Shown here: positions 1 to 10,680 of the stretch, piece after piece | How the letters are laid out: every line of letters begins with the position of its first letter | Position numbering within the stretch: position 1 is the first letter of the stretch | Assembly (NCBI GenBank): GCA_023159155.1 | Contig: JAJNNX010000009.1 | Coordinates: 620,001 to 684,000 of the forward strand | DNA: 64,000 nucleotides | From: Ustulina deusta | Taxonomy: Eukaryota; Ascomycota; Sordariomycetes; Xylariales; Xylariaceae | Direction: 5' to 3' | Program-made: the position numbers and the translations under genes | Notes under the pieces: model-generated | The model's input: only the letters and a program-made list of their open reading frames with translations | Databases searched by the model: none | What the model was told of the DNA's origin: nothing

Positions 1-1284
1 GCCACTACCTCCGCTCAAAAATCGATTCCTGCTGTTGATTAGACGGCAACTCATCGAACGAATGAGGGATGAGTCCGTTATCGTTATGAGCAATGGCCGC
101 AGTGTGGGTAGACACGCGCAGATCAATGCTAAGTCAGGCTCAAGAACTGTCCACAAGACCGGATTTACCAGTGCCACTTTCAGTTGCATTATCATTAGTC
201 CCGGTTTCTCATTTGGTCCCGAGGATGCAATTGACTCACAGGTGACATCTGCTGAATCTCCGTCCCGTGCCAATAGAATACAGTAGTACAATCGAATACT
301 GCTCGCTACTATCACTCCCCCTCCAAGAAGAAATATGCCGGCTATACTGATTCGCTGGCTTCGCGGAAGATGAAGTTTCATGATGTCATGAAGAGGGAGA
401 CTGAGAATCAGAAGATCTGTTACGATATTCGGGATCGCGTTGCCCAAGAAGAACTCAGTCTGGCTGATGCAATATCCTTCTACAGCAGGGTTTATGGCCT
501 TGGATATTGGATGGCACTGGAAAATGGTTACCAGTATCACCGCCAACCACCACGCTGCCGTAACACCGAGTAAGATTGCACTTCCGATATTCACAAAGCG
601 TGTGGGAAATATACGCCTGTATAGTGATAGGATACTGAGTTTGATGAAAAAGATTTGAGTGGAATATGTGAATTCGCCCGCAAAGAGTAGCTATAATTGG
701 TTGTTAGAACGGCCACTGTGTCGAAATAAGATGAAGAACGAACCTTTGTGTCTGTCACTAACCGATTGGGGTCGATCGCGACGTTGACGGCCATCGGCCG
801 TCCTAGCCCACCAAGATTTACGAAGAGGACAGGTATAGGAAACCCTCCCCAGATGACCAGCTATCAAGAGTCGACATTAGTTGATGAGAATTGGCCATAG
901 ACAGAGAGCGAACAAATCCTTGCCATAGCCTGTAATTACTTTCCCAGATTTAAAGGCCATGTAGATTATCTGGTCTAGTTAAGTTCATATGGAATCGCAC
1001 TTACTAATGCGAGTACGCTGAACCAGTCGTCAGGCCCAAGGCGTATGCCTCGCCTCAACCGCACGAATATTCGGAGGAAGAGAATCACCGAGGCGACTGC
1101 AGTGATCGGCGTTGCGATGTGAATTAATCGCGGACCCTCTAGCCAATTTCTCCTCGTCAGCGGTTATGGATGAGAAGCAACCCCAGAAGTACCCGACACA
1201 CAAGAAAGGACTCCAATAAACCAGTTATGGTGACTTGCCGTTGAGTTGCCAGAGAGCATCCGGGATCTGTGTGTTAGATGCCAT
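1..1284 (-). CDS. fungal rhodopsin-domain (SAT4/PTH11-like) integral membrane protein, 3' partial
   Basis: Four exons on the minus strand: 1239-1284, 1005-1138, 744-860 and 1-690, the last running off the window without a stop. Introns are 1139-1238 (GC-AG, donor GCAAGT), 861-1004 (GTAAGT) and 691-743 (GTTCGT, with a TTCTAAC branch site). The phases join cleanly to give 329 visible residues. Family marks in order are an N-terminal LNEGPRL followed by a membrane helix, RLRRGIRLGPDDWF, GGLGRP, LLFAGEFTYSTQIFFIKLSIL, YRRIF, then further helices with FQCHP and a Cys in EGYCIS. This is the multi-helix rhodopsin-like domain common in ascomycetes, whose members sit in the plasma membrane and are mostly of unknown function. 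The cytoplasmic tail is missing. The gene is divergent from the hydrolase at 1921. The first exon depends on a rare GC donor and is the least certain part. Confidence 0.85.
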
Positions 1285-1920
1285 TTGAAAAGCGAACCGT
1301 ATGGAAATTGTTGAAACCGACGGCAGATTAACATCAAGTGATTCTCATGAAGGAAAAATGTTAGCTTTCATGACTAGATCGTTTCCAAAGGGCTACAGAT
1401 TATCAAGTTAGGCCTTTTTTCCAGGCTACTCTTTGATTACATGTTTGGGGGCCATCGCGCCGATCTATCTTATCTAGAAGCGGTTGATGCTGACTGCATT
1501 CGCACAATCCTTCTATACTACCCCCCCTCTATTTAGTATTATAGTGGCTATTCCGGCTTTACTGTCAATGGAACGGTGTCTTTGGAGGGGTGATATGTTA
1601 AAATTGTCTCGACAGCTGCATCACAACCGTGGCGCATCGCTTAGGCCTGCATCGATAGGTAGCTTTCCCGGGATCATGGATCTCGGGCATAGCAGTGTTT
1701 ACCGTTCCACCGGCATTAATACTGGACGCTTGGTTCCCAATCATGACTTCATGTCGGAGTGATGCATCCTTGCCGTGGGATTGGGTCCTAAATCGAAGAT
1801 ACGCCCTTCGGTATTTTAAGAGGGCACCATGCGATCCTAAATGTCTTTTCCAAGACTGACTTCCTGTCCTGTCATACACATTCCACAATCATTTCTAACG
1901 CGCCCCCCTCTCTTACAAGC
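1285..1920. other. divergent intergenic region, no gene seen
   Basis: This separates the start of the rhodopsin-domain gene (minus) from the alpha/beta hydrolase (plus), so it should hold both promoters. Short open frames on both strands lack family motifs and splice logic. The last 70 bases before 1921 are pyrimidine-rich, as is usual upstream of fungal start codons. Confidence 0.5.
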
Positions 1921-2738
1921 ATGGCGACAGATAAACCGATCTTCCTTCTTGTTCATGGGTCATGGCATAAGCCACATTTGTACCAACCACTTGAGCAAGC
2001 GCTGGCTGCACGCGGCTTTGCGCTTATTATCCCTACGTTACCGACAATGGGACAGACAGCAACAGGTGTTGGTTGGGATGCTGATGTTGAGCTTGTCTTG
2101 GAGCAAGCCAATGCCTTGTTCGCCGAGGGTAAGGAAGTTGTCTTGATTGGGCATTCTTATGGTGGTATACCTGCCTGTATAGCGACACGTGGGAATGGCG
2201 CGGCCGAGCGTCGAGCAGTGGGACTACCTGGGGGCTTCTGTCACATCATCTTTCTGTGCGCATTTGTTATGCCGGCGGTGGGATTCAGTTTGTCGTCCCT
2301 CATTAGTGGAAGATTCCCAGAGTGGCAGGAGGTCAGCGAATCGCAGGACAAGGTCAGTGCACGCACCGCCCGTTGAATTGAGACATCACTATTACATGCT
2401 GACACCCGAGCCAGAAACAGCTCATCGTTAATGGCAAGGCAAGAGATGCATTGTTCAATGATCTACCTCCCGAAAGAGCACAGGCCTACTTCGACGATCT
2501 TGTACCCCAGTCTTTTGCTGCCGTAGTGCAGCCGGTAGACTTTGCAGTACCCGACATCACGATCCCCAAAACATACATAGTATGTGAAAACGATCAAGCT
2601 TTCCCAGCATCTCTTCAGCGCAAGCGATTGGCTCAGGCAGGCCTCAGGGAGGTATCTGTGTCCGGGGGGCATTCCGCGTTTTCGAGTGTTCCAGTTGAGT
2701 TGGCAGACTTACTAGTGCAGATCGCCACCAACAGGTAA
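1921..2738 (+). CDS. alpha/beta-hydrolase fold protein
   Basis: Two exons, 1921-2352 and 2415-2738, with a 62-nt phase-0 intron (GTCAGT donor, CTGAC branch near 2399, CCAG acceptor), give 251 residues. Reading through the intron meets a stop at once, so the splice is needed. Landmarks of the esterase-like branch of the fold are HGSWH at residues 12-16 (oxyanion-hole region), GHSYGG with the nucleophile Ser79, ENDQAFP with a probable acidic residue Asp204, and GGHSAF with His230 near the C-terminus. The complete triad suggests an active, probably cytosolic hydrolase; no signal peptide is seen. The substrate cannot be read from sequence. Its position beside a methyltransferase and a prenyltransferase suggests a tailoring or hydrolytic role in a metabolite pathway, which is inference. 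Confidence 0.87.
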
Positions 2739-3285
2739 GCATTTATCATGAAATGCAATCCTACTGTGACCCTAAGAAGGGGTTTCATTTATGGGAGATA
2801 CTAGATTGGTGGAGAACCTCACACCATTAGGTCCAGAGATCGCAGAGCCTAATATAGTGGGTATCCCTAAAGTTCTGTAGAGATCCTTTCATATATTGCA
2901 GGTTTTTTTCCCTTCTTATAGGAATATGTTGATATCTTTATTACAACATTGTATAATTTGAATTAATGATGATGAACATCATAAACTCCGTTAGTTGGGC
3001 TCTTTAACTAAAACACGGTAAATCTAGGAATTGAACGTTAATATTTATTGTATGTAATCGCTATGCCACGGACTGTCAAGCTATCTTTTGTTTTCTTGTT
3101 TTCTAGTATCAGTCGCCTACATCTTGTCACGAAAAAAACGACGCCGTTAATTCTGTGAGAGAATTAATGGTATATAAGGCACTCCGCGACACATCTCATT
3201 TTAAGCCATTGACTCGTGGTGCCTTTCATGCAATAGTTGGACTTCTCTTACGTCATCCCTACGTACTACGTCATTTCTTGCAGCC
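2739..3285. other. intergenic, promoter side of the methyltransferase gene
   Basis: A+T-rich non-coding stretch between two genes on the same strand. No repeat or open frame of interest was found. It holds the TATA-like box at 3171. Confidence 0.5.
3171..3177 (+). promoter_or_regulatory. TATA box of the methyltransferase gene
   Basis: TATATAAGG lies about 110 nt upstream of the ATG at 3286, a plausible spacing for a core promoter in filamentous fungi. No upstream activator site was recognised. Confidence 0.45.
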
Positions 3286-4254
3286 ATGTCTGCTACTGGA
3301 TATCTTCTGCCTCGCCCAGATACGGCCGGGGAGAGAGCACGCCTCGATGTCCAACATGAACTTTCACTACTCGTCTATCACGGATCGCTTCTACTGAGCC
3401 AATTTCCACCTTCGAACCATTCAAACAATTTGGCGGGGGAGAGATCTCTTCGCGTCGCGGACCTAGGAACAGGAACTGGCAGTTGGGCTATCGACTTTGC
3501 GCAGGAGTATCCCCTCGTGCAAGTTGTCGGCTTTGATCTCAACCCTGCCCCACCATCTGACATTCCTCTTCCCACCAATCTCCACTTCGTCGTACATGAT
3601 ATTCATGATCCATGGCCAGTACAAGGACCCGGCGGCGGATCCTTCGATCTGGTTCACGGTCGCCAGGTGCTTATCAATCTCAAGGACCCATATGCTGGGC
3701 TGCGCCATGCATGGTCTAATCTGCGGCCAGGCGGCACAGTCGAGTTTCATGAGTCTTGGAATCCTCTAGTCTCCGAGTGGGAGACGGGGAAGACCAAAGG
3801 AAACGAGCAAAATAAAGACGATGGTACTAGCAGACAAGAATTGCCACTCTTAGTTGAGTGGCACCGAGGGACGGTAGTAGGATCTGCACGAATGGGCTAT
3901 GACGCTGGTTTCGGCGCTCGACTTCCAGAGGCGCTTGAGAATACAGGGTTCGTAGACGTGGAGGTCCACGACAGCAAGATACCCCTCGGGGTATGGACAA
4001 TGGACGGGGTTGTTCAGGATGAACGTACTCGCAAGATGGGCGAACTATTGCGCAGGATGCTTAAGGCTGCCGTACCCAGTATGAACATATTCTTCACTCA
4101 AGGACTTGGATGGTCTGAAGAGAGAGTCACGGCGTATGCAGCTAGGGTTGTGGAAGAATTGAACAGGGAGGACTTGGGTGGCGAGAGGATCTATGCACGG
4201 TCTAGGAACGTTAGGGCGAGGAGACCAGCTTGTCCTGAGATGCGATTGGGTTAA
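3286..4254 (+). CDS. SAM-dependent methyltransferase (LaeA/UMTA-like)
   Basis: Single exon, 322 residues. The N-terminus has the family-typical YLLPRPDTAGERARLDVQHEL (residues 6-26 region). Class I methyltransferase motif I follows as VADLGTGTGSWA (58-68), then the acidic residue that contacts SAM in VGFDL (Asp84), an FDLVHGR segment and LRPGGTVEFHES. Length and motif order match the large family of methyltransferases found in fungal secondary-metabolite clusters, which also includes the regulator LaeA. The closeness to a UbiA prenyltransferase favours a small-molecule O- or carboxyl-methyltransferase over a global regulator, but this is inference. Soluble, with no targeting signal seen. The start is supported by a TATA box upstream and by alignment of the first motif. 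Confidence 0.88.
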   Translation: MSATGYLLPRPDTAGERARLDVQHELSLLVYHGSLLLSQFPPSNHSNNLAGERSLRVADLGTGTGSWAIDFAQEYPLVQVVGFDLNPAPPSDIPLPTNLHFVVHDIHDPWPVQGPGGGSFDLVHGRQVLINLKDPYAGLRHAWSNLRPGGTVEFHESWNPLVSEWETGKTKGNEQNKDDGTSRQELPLLVEWHRGTVVGSARMGYDAGFGARLPEALENTGFVDVEVHDSKIPLGVWTMDGVVQDERTRKMGELLRRMLKAAVPSMNIFFTQGLGWSEERVTAYAARVVEELNREDLGGERIYARSRNVRARRPACPEMRLG

Positions 4255-4831
4255 GATTTTAGAAATGAGGGAGCGCATATCAAAATGCGATTGGTTGGCA
4301 TAAAGAGTGCTCCGGATGGGGATGTACAACTGGCGGAATCTGAACCTTGTTATAATAGCTGATGTTCTATTAATGGATATATGAAGTCAATATGGAGTAG
4401 GACTATGGCCGAAGGCTTTCTGCATTACGAAGTAAGATCGTTGAAAAGGCAACACGAAGTTTGAAATAAAAGGAATTGATCAAAGGGCCGTAAAAGCACT
4501 GAGAGCAAACGTACTAGGTTAGTTTCTTGAGTAAGCTGATCGATAATATATATCAATTGACGAATACAACGCAACTGCATAACTCGCTTACTATGTATAT
4601 CTTACCAATAATGCGGCTATAATGGAGGATGTGTCTCGCATGACGCCAAAGGCTTGGAATTTACACGTGAACGGGCTTGCTCATGACAGATTGTTCTGTT
4701 GTGACATCTATGAAGAGTTCTTGGTACAAGAGTCAAAATGTTGAATCTGCATTCTCGTCGTAGTATCAACGTCACTTTCCCTTCGACATGCTTGTTTTGC
4801 CAAGATATCTTCCATATAGAATACTACCAAA
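4255..4831. other. intergenic, nothing recognised
   Basis: Non-coding and moderately A+T-rich. It should contain the terminator of the methyltransferase gene and the promoter of the prenyltransferase gene. Confidence 0.5.
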
Positions 4832-5890
4832 ATGCTCCAGAGCACTTCCTCACACGTCACTGTAACTCAGGCCAGTCCACCCCTAGATCACCCAAAAGGT
4901 GACGGCATTGATTTCTTCCCTCACCTCCCCTCGTACTCGCACCCCACGAAGGGCCTTTTAGGAAAGCTTCCGAGGACGATAATACCTTATGCTCAACTTA
5001 TGCGCATAGACAAACCAGCGGGTCTGTACGGCATCTACCTCCCGTACTTGATCGGCCTACTCTACGCCGCTTGTATTGCACCTGAGCCTCCCGAGCCTTT
5101 ACTCATTGGACAGTTTGCTGGCGCTCTTCTCGCCTTCAGCATCTTCCTTCGCGGCGCCGCATGTAGCTGGAATGATACCCTTGACCAGCATTTTGACCGT
5201 CGCGTTGCCCGTTGTCGTCACCGCCCCGTTGCTCGTGGAGCGGTCTTGACGTGGCAGGCACACATTTTTACGCTGGCCCTGCTGGGGTTAGGTCTGTACC
5301 CGGTGTTGAAGTTCATGTTCCCGGGGGAATGCACTCCGCACGCAGTTATCATTGTTGCGTTGGCGGCGGTGTACGCCCCGATGAAGCGCTTCACCGACTA
5401 TCCGCAAGTAGTTTTAGGTGTTGCTTGCTCTTGGGCCGTCTATTTCTCGGCCGCCGCGCTGGATATCCAACCGTTGTTTTTCGGAGATGAGAGATGCGCG
5501 GCGACTGTAGCGCTTTTCGCCGCAAATGTCGCGTGGGCCATCACGAATGATACATTCTACGCCTATCAAGACATCAAAGACGATGACAAGGCTGGTGTTA
5601 GGAGTATGGCTTTAAAGTTCAAAAACAGTATCAAGTTGCTTGCCAGCATACTGACATTCACTCAAGTAGTTCTACTTGTTCTTTGTGGACTATGGGCAAG
5701 ATTCGGTGCCATGTATTTCTTTAGTCTTGTTGGAGGAGTTGGCGCAGCAATGGCATACTATGTTCTAAGTGTAGATTTAGATCGCCCAGAAAGTTGTGGC
5801 GTATGGTTTCATCGACAGTATTGGCTTGTAGGAGCTGGATACATTGCTGGCCTCGGAGGAACTTATCTTTTGAGGCTAAGATCTGATTGA
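4832..5890 (+). CDS. UbiA-family aromatic prenyltransferase (meroterpenoid type)
   Basis: Single exon, 352 residues. A soluble N-terminus of about 50 residues leads into LMRIDKPAGLYGIYLPYLIGLLYA. The first Asp-rich motif is NDTLDQHFD (114-122), followed by a basic stretch RRVARCRHRPVARG. A conserved YAPMKRFT (181-188) comes next, then the second motif NDTFYAYQDIKDDD (239-252). Eight or so hydrophobic helices are visible. Both motifs bind Mg-diphosphate and are intact. The family moves a prenyl chain from prenyl diphosphate to an aromatic acceptor in a membrane. Mitochondrial Coq2 is the housekeeping member. The lack of a clear mitochondrial presequence and the company of a hydrolase and a UMTA-like methyltransferase favour a meroterpenoid pathway enzyme. 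The start context ACCAAAATG is good. Confidence 0.9.
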   Translation: MLQSTSSHVTVTQASPPLDHPKGDGIDFFPHLPSYSHPTKGLLGKLPRTIIPYAQLMRIDKPAGLYGIYLPYLIGLLYAACIAPEPPEPLLIGQFAGALLAFSIFLRGAACSWNDTLDQHFDRRVARCRHRPVARGAVLTWQAHIFTLALLGLGLYPVLKFMFPGECTPHAVIIVALAAVYAPMKRFTDYPQVVLGVACSWAVYFSAAALDIQPLFFGDERCAATVALFAANVAWAITNDTFYAYQDIKDDDKAGVRSMALKFKNSIKLLASILTFTQVVLLVLCGLWARFGAMYFFSLVGGVGAAMAYYVLSVDLDRPESCGVWFHRQYWLVGAGYIAGLGGTYLLRLRSD

Positions 5891-8635
5891 GTTGCAATAG
5901 AGACTTGAATAACTCAGACTCTTTGAAAAACTCCTTCGGTATATCAAAAGAAAATGAAATTATTTTTGTAAGGGAATTAGTAGACACTCGCAGTTGAATT
6001 AAAAATTCAGGCGCGGGGCCGCGTGCAGGATGGGCCGAGGACGATTCGGGGTCGGGCGGGGATGACGACCCCATACGGCTAGGTCCCACCTCTCCTATTT
6101 TGCCTTATTTTGAAAACAAAGAACAAGGATCTCATAATTTATACAGTCTGCAACATTCCAAGTAACTTGGCTCGTGCCCACACCAACCATCTCCCATGCC
6201 AGAACTTCCAGTCTTTGAGGCTTCCATACCAACACTACAACATTTGTATGCAATATACTAATATGGAGACCACTATCACTGCTTAGACAGGTATACTTGT
6301 GAGGAAGATAGTCTGTTAGTGCACCTCGCGCCAAGGTTTTAGGTTAATATTATTATTTATTTACGATATAGCCTGGGTACCTATAATGCTAAGTCTATTA
6401 CTTCAAGGTGCATGAGAATTCCTAGAATGCTTTGAATTTGTTTTTGCGACTTAGCTGTTAACTGGGGCGTGGTTTTTATACTTTTCTATTTTGGACGGGG
6501 TTCTAAACCCTGATTGCGGGCTAGACCTCAAGATGCGGCAATGATAAAAGAGAATTGCAGTTTATGTTAGAGACTTGGGATGTGCTTAGGACTGATCAAT
6601 TTGGTTATGAGCTATTTGTGTTTAAACACCTCTGCCTTTTTTGTGATCATGGCATGGACCTTTAGTTCTCCAGTTGGGATACTTTTAGTACTCTGTATTA
6701 TTTATAGCTTAACAAAAACCCTTATTTCACTCGTATATGAAGAGCTGACTACTTTGCTTCATTTTTTTTTGGAAGCTTATTGGCATTGTTTACTTCGATA
6801 AAATCTATTACTTGCTCGAGGAGAGCGAACGGGTCTATGCTATGTTTTTTAGCGTTTACGGCTGCTTATTTGATCTGTTCTTTTGTATGGGATTTTGTAT
6901 GGGATTGTGAGTCCGCGTTCTATCTTAGAACTGTCCTACGTAAAGGTTTAGGTCAAGGAAACGGTTCCGTGCTTTCTGCTTGGCTAACTACTGTATTTGA
7001 AACTTCTCGGGTAAGTATTAGCAAGCACCTAACGCTGCTGGCATTTATGGCATCTTATCGATACTATCAAAGTTCTATGTTAATTTTATTTTGCACAGAT
7101 TACCAGAATTTTGTTATCATATGCAGACAATCTATTCAAGGGCTTATCCTGAAAAAATGGGTACGAAACGGGAATGTTCTGCGAGCACAGGGACATTGAT
7201 CCGCCAAGATCAGGAGGACTCGTAACCGCTCCTGCGGACTACTGCGTCAACGGCCTTCTCGGCGCCCTCCGGCTAGTTCCCCCGGATAACACACCGCGAA
7301 GTGGTATCAGAACCGTGGGATTCTATTCTCAAAGCCTACCCGTGATCGGCTTACCTCTCAGTCTATCGATCGCGGTTTGGGCAACTGGGTTTCTATCCCC
7401 CCTCTTGAGTGCGAATGGTGTTGTTGTTATGTCACGGCAAAACCAGTTTAAAGATGCCTAGAATAAGTGTGAGTGTCGTTTGTTTAGGTAGCGCATCGCA
7501 ATCGATCTTTCTGAAGGGACAGTGAGTAGGGATTGGAGTGGCTGAATAGGGGGTGCACAGCCACAAAGTGGCTGTGCAGTTGAGAAGTGCGTTCAACCCA
7601 AAAAGTTCAAGGGTAGCGAAAAAAGTGCTATCACGATTCTACTTTTCTCTTAGTTACGCGTTAAACACTTTATCTTTTAATATAATCATTTTAGTCACTC
7701 ATTAAAATCTTACATATTTATCCTAGGAAGTGTAGAGATAGCCTATCGTTTAGTATCAAACTGCTGAGTATCCCATACAATAACTGAGCCTACTCACCTT
7801 GCCCACTTCATTGCTGGCTTTCACACGATAGGATAATGAAAAAGTGTAGCGTCAGTCGCCCGGTTTGGTTGTCACCATCAAGCGGCTCCCACAAGCGGCC
7901 AATCAACCGGCAATATCGGTTCTGCATGACGTGCAACTCCAACTGGGCTAGAATGATGACGTGCAAATTTTTTATATGCTTCAGGGAAGCTTAAGCTCCT
8001 AGCAGTTGGACGCTCTGATAACAGACGTAGAGAGTGCTAATACAAGGAGTCGCGTCTCCTAAGACTCTCGGTAAATACTGCAAGGTTCGGGATCTGAAAA
8101 TGGAGGCTGAATAAATAGCCACTGAGTGCTACCAAAATGTCTTGCACCTTTCCTTTTGTTTTCTTGATACTTAGATTCCCGTACCAATTGCGATTGAGCG
8201 AACCCCTTGAAGTGCTGTGTTCTAATAGCCAGGAGTTATGCTACCACTAACCCGCGACCTCGGTAGTCGGCGAAGAAAACAGTACGCGTAAATTTATTGT
8301 GCAGAGACTCCATAATCTTGCCAGCAGGAATTGGAAGCACAACCCTCGCAGAATCCGTCTAAAGCAACGTCATCGAGGACAAGAGCTCTTGACAATCCCT
8401 AAATTAGCCAGCACCAGCGGTGTCGTTATGTCTCCACGGTGTTCGCATTCCACTTTATCATATAGATAGTACATGCTCGTGGGTAGGTTAAGGTACCATG
8501 CCAGCTAGCACGCCCATCGTCTCGTTAGTTATTGCAAAGCCAACATGGCAGCCGGCCGACTATATCAGTAAGCTTCCCTTTCGTGTCCTAAAATGAATTT
8601 TCTTCTCTTTTAAAACCCAATCAAATGTTGTCACA
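5891..8635. other. gene-poor, partly decayed region
   Basis: No convincing gene was found. 5998-6094 is a short GC-rich patch. 6400-7150 is A+T-rich with scattered hydrophobic open frames that look like chance. 7190-7460 is a GC-balanced patch containing GTGGTATCAGAACC near 7302, which resembles an initiator-tRNA primer-binding site of an LTR element; no flanking LTR pair was seen, so this is only a hint of an old retroelement. 7500-8600 carries the terminator side of the next minus-strand gene and shows no coding signal. Confidence 0.4.
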
Positions 8636-9549
8636 TTACCTCACTTCTGATCTGTGCCACCCTACCCTTTCTGCTGCATGTATATCTCCGTATAATTGTG
8701 AAGGTTCGGATAGTGCAGGCAATTCATGTGGATTGACCGGAAGTTCTGATATCACATTCGGCTGACATGACTTCGCTTGGCCGGAATGTCCAAGTTCGCT
8801 GGCCGCCACAGCTCTGTTGAGTGTGTTCATCTCTTTTTTCAATCTTTCGTGACTCCAAAGAATGTAGCCAAGCGCAGCGAGGGCAATCAATAGAGCTACG
8901 CCTTCCACTGACAAGCCGACAACGGCTCTAGTGGGCATGTTGATATTAGAGCATGTTGCGATGGTATTATTGTCGGGTGAGGTAGTGGTGCTTGGTGCCT
9001 CAGGGAGATTTGAATCTGTCGAATGGATTTGTCGAGTGATTGTTCCAATTGGCCCGTCCAAGGGGAACGTAGAATTGCAGCATGCTGCCTGGTCACGGTC
9101 TATATTCCACTCTGCACAGCAGTAATGTGTGTCGTTACAGTTTTGCAAGCGTGCATTGCTCCATCCAGCTATTCACCATCTTAGTTGGAACCCTTAAATT
9201 GCCCGGAGTACTGGGTCTCATACAGACTTCACTTACTATTACGGCAATATTTAGGACAGCTGGGGTCGAGGAACGTTGGATCTGTGCAGCCGGTTACCCA
9301 GAGAAAGTGGCTAGACTGCCTCGCGAGTGTGTTTAGGCACAGCCCAGTCGAGAGGCAAGCATCTTGGTTTTGAACCTTGCAGCAAGCCGAATGTACACCG
9401 CCTACTCCTGTAGCGTTGAGATTGCAGGCTTGGGTATCCGAGGTTGCCTCACGTCCATCCAAACTGTAGCAAGAGACTGTCATGATAAGACTAGGGCAGA
9501 AAGAGATGAACAAAAGGACTGATAGTAGACCTAGCGATTGATAGTTCAC
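8636..9549 (-). CDS. Cys-rich single-pass membrane protein of unknown function
   Basis: Two exons, 9237-9549 and 8636-9168, with a 68-nt intron (GTAAGT donor, CAACTAA branch) in phase 1, give up to 281 residues. In order: a hydrophobic signal-like run (about residues 6-24), a Cys-rich outer domain with CTDPTFLDPSCPKYC and HYCC...AACC patterns, a Ser/Thr-rich linker, one membrane helix AVVGLSVEGVALLIALAALG (about 186-209), then a basic stop-transfer SHERLKK and a cytoplasmic tail containing HELPA. This layout matches a common group of fungal cell-surface proteins of unknown role. Oddity: the frame opens with GTG at 9549, preceded in frame by a stop. The first ATG, at 9483, would cut off the signal peptide. 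A tiny upstream exon, or a start codon lost by mutation, is possible. Confidence 0.7.
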
Positions 9550-10502
9550 TATTTAGAGTCGCACGGCGAACAAAATGGAGACTTTGGAAAAGATAAGCCA
9601 TCACCTCTCATTAAGGGATGTTTGCAAGCTTAAGTAATTAGTCTCGTGCTCTCCCCCTTAAAATTTCCATGGTTAGGTCGCATTGTTTATGTTAAAGCCC
9701 TACCATACTCATGCCCGACCTCCGACGATCACTGCATTCACCCCTTGAACACTGTGCAAGGGCACATCCGTTTGAGAGCGTCGCCTTGTAATGCTACTCT
9801 ATTTCATGTGACACTCACCGTATTCTAGCCTATGAAAAATAAGTGCAATAAATTGCGTTTGGAGCATGATATCACCGTACTTGAATTTCCTCTGATACAC
9901 GACGCAATCTCATCCGCAAAAAAAAAAAAGGGAGAACATGTTTGATGTATCGTCGCAGAGATATCGCCAGTATGTAGTTCTAGCTTCTTGCGCAAGAAGG
10001 CATGCTGAAAATATATTTTATTCTACACATTCCTAACATGCAATGAGGTGAAGGTCGCAATGTCGTTGCTGGAACGCCGTTCAATGCACGCATCTAGCAG
10101 AATGAGGGGGATATCAACGGTCGCATTAATGTTGTTTGAGTATCCGACTTCAATTCCAATGAGAAATCTGTTGTAGAAATTTAATTCGTATTCTAATGCA
10201 GGGGTGTAGCAGTGGCTGCACTTGCATTGAATATTGACACCTGGTTGGTTGGCGCCATTCTCTTGATTCCTGGATATTTATACTGCACTGCGACGTTCTT
10301 AGTTTCTAGGAGGCAAAAAACAAGATGCGGTTTACAGACATCCTTTCATCTACCCTTTCAAATAAGGTGCATGAGTTTCGATTCTCGGAATGATAACTAC
10401 CTACTTAGAATACAAGTTCAAGGACTGACAAAGCGATCGACAAGCCTCCAAGTCCTGGAGAAAAAATGATTGTTCTTAAAAAGAACGCTGTGGTCCATGT
10501 AG
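9550..10502. other. region left of the transposon stack, with an unrecognised open frame
   Basis: No recognised gene. An open stretch at 10212-10469 (plus) encodes a hydrophobic TWLVGAILLIPGYLYC segment and ends just before the transposon edge. It has no ATG near its beginning but a possible acceptor TAATGCAG just upstream, so it could be an exon left over from a gene damaged by the insertion. Nothing identifies a family. Confidence 0.3.
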
Positions 10503-10511
10503 AAATTGAGG
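10503..10511. repeat. target-site duplication of element C, left copy
   Basis: AAATTGAGG here against AGATTGAGG at 40201-40209: 8 of 9 identical, and the one difference is a G-to-A change of the RIP type. The two copies abut the 169-bp LTRs exactly. Confidence 0.6.
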
Positions 10512-10680
10512 TAAGATTTGGTAAAATGATTGGTATATAAGTGTTGCATTCAGCTTGTCTATATTATAACAAAAGGTAGGAAGACCTTAATATATATATA
10601 AACAGTAATAACTATACTTTTTATACCTTTAATTTTATATAGTATATAAAGTAACTTTTTAATATAGTTTATTTTTAATA
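10512..10680 (-). repeat. LTR of element C, left copy
   Basis: The outer 60-70 bases keep C and G (for example GTTGCATTCAGC), while the inner half is nearly all A and T. It matches 40032-40200 base for base in length. Confidence 0.8.

Noticed and set aside
960..1004. Alternative 35-nt intron in the rhodopsin-domain gene
   Set aside because: An acceptor at CCAG gives an open frame with a GYGKD segment, but the 144-nt intron gives the family's GLGR motif and joins the LLFAGE exon properly, and 35 nt is too short.
5721..6089. 122-codon open frame on the minus strand
   Set aside because: Its C-terminal part is antisense to the intact prenyltransferase gene, it begins in a small GC-rich patch, and it has no recognisable domain.
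7302..7316. tRNA primer-binding-like site GTGGTATCAGAACC
   Set aside because: No LTR pair, no coding remnants nearby; kept only as a remark.
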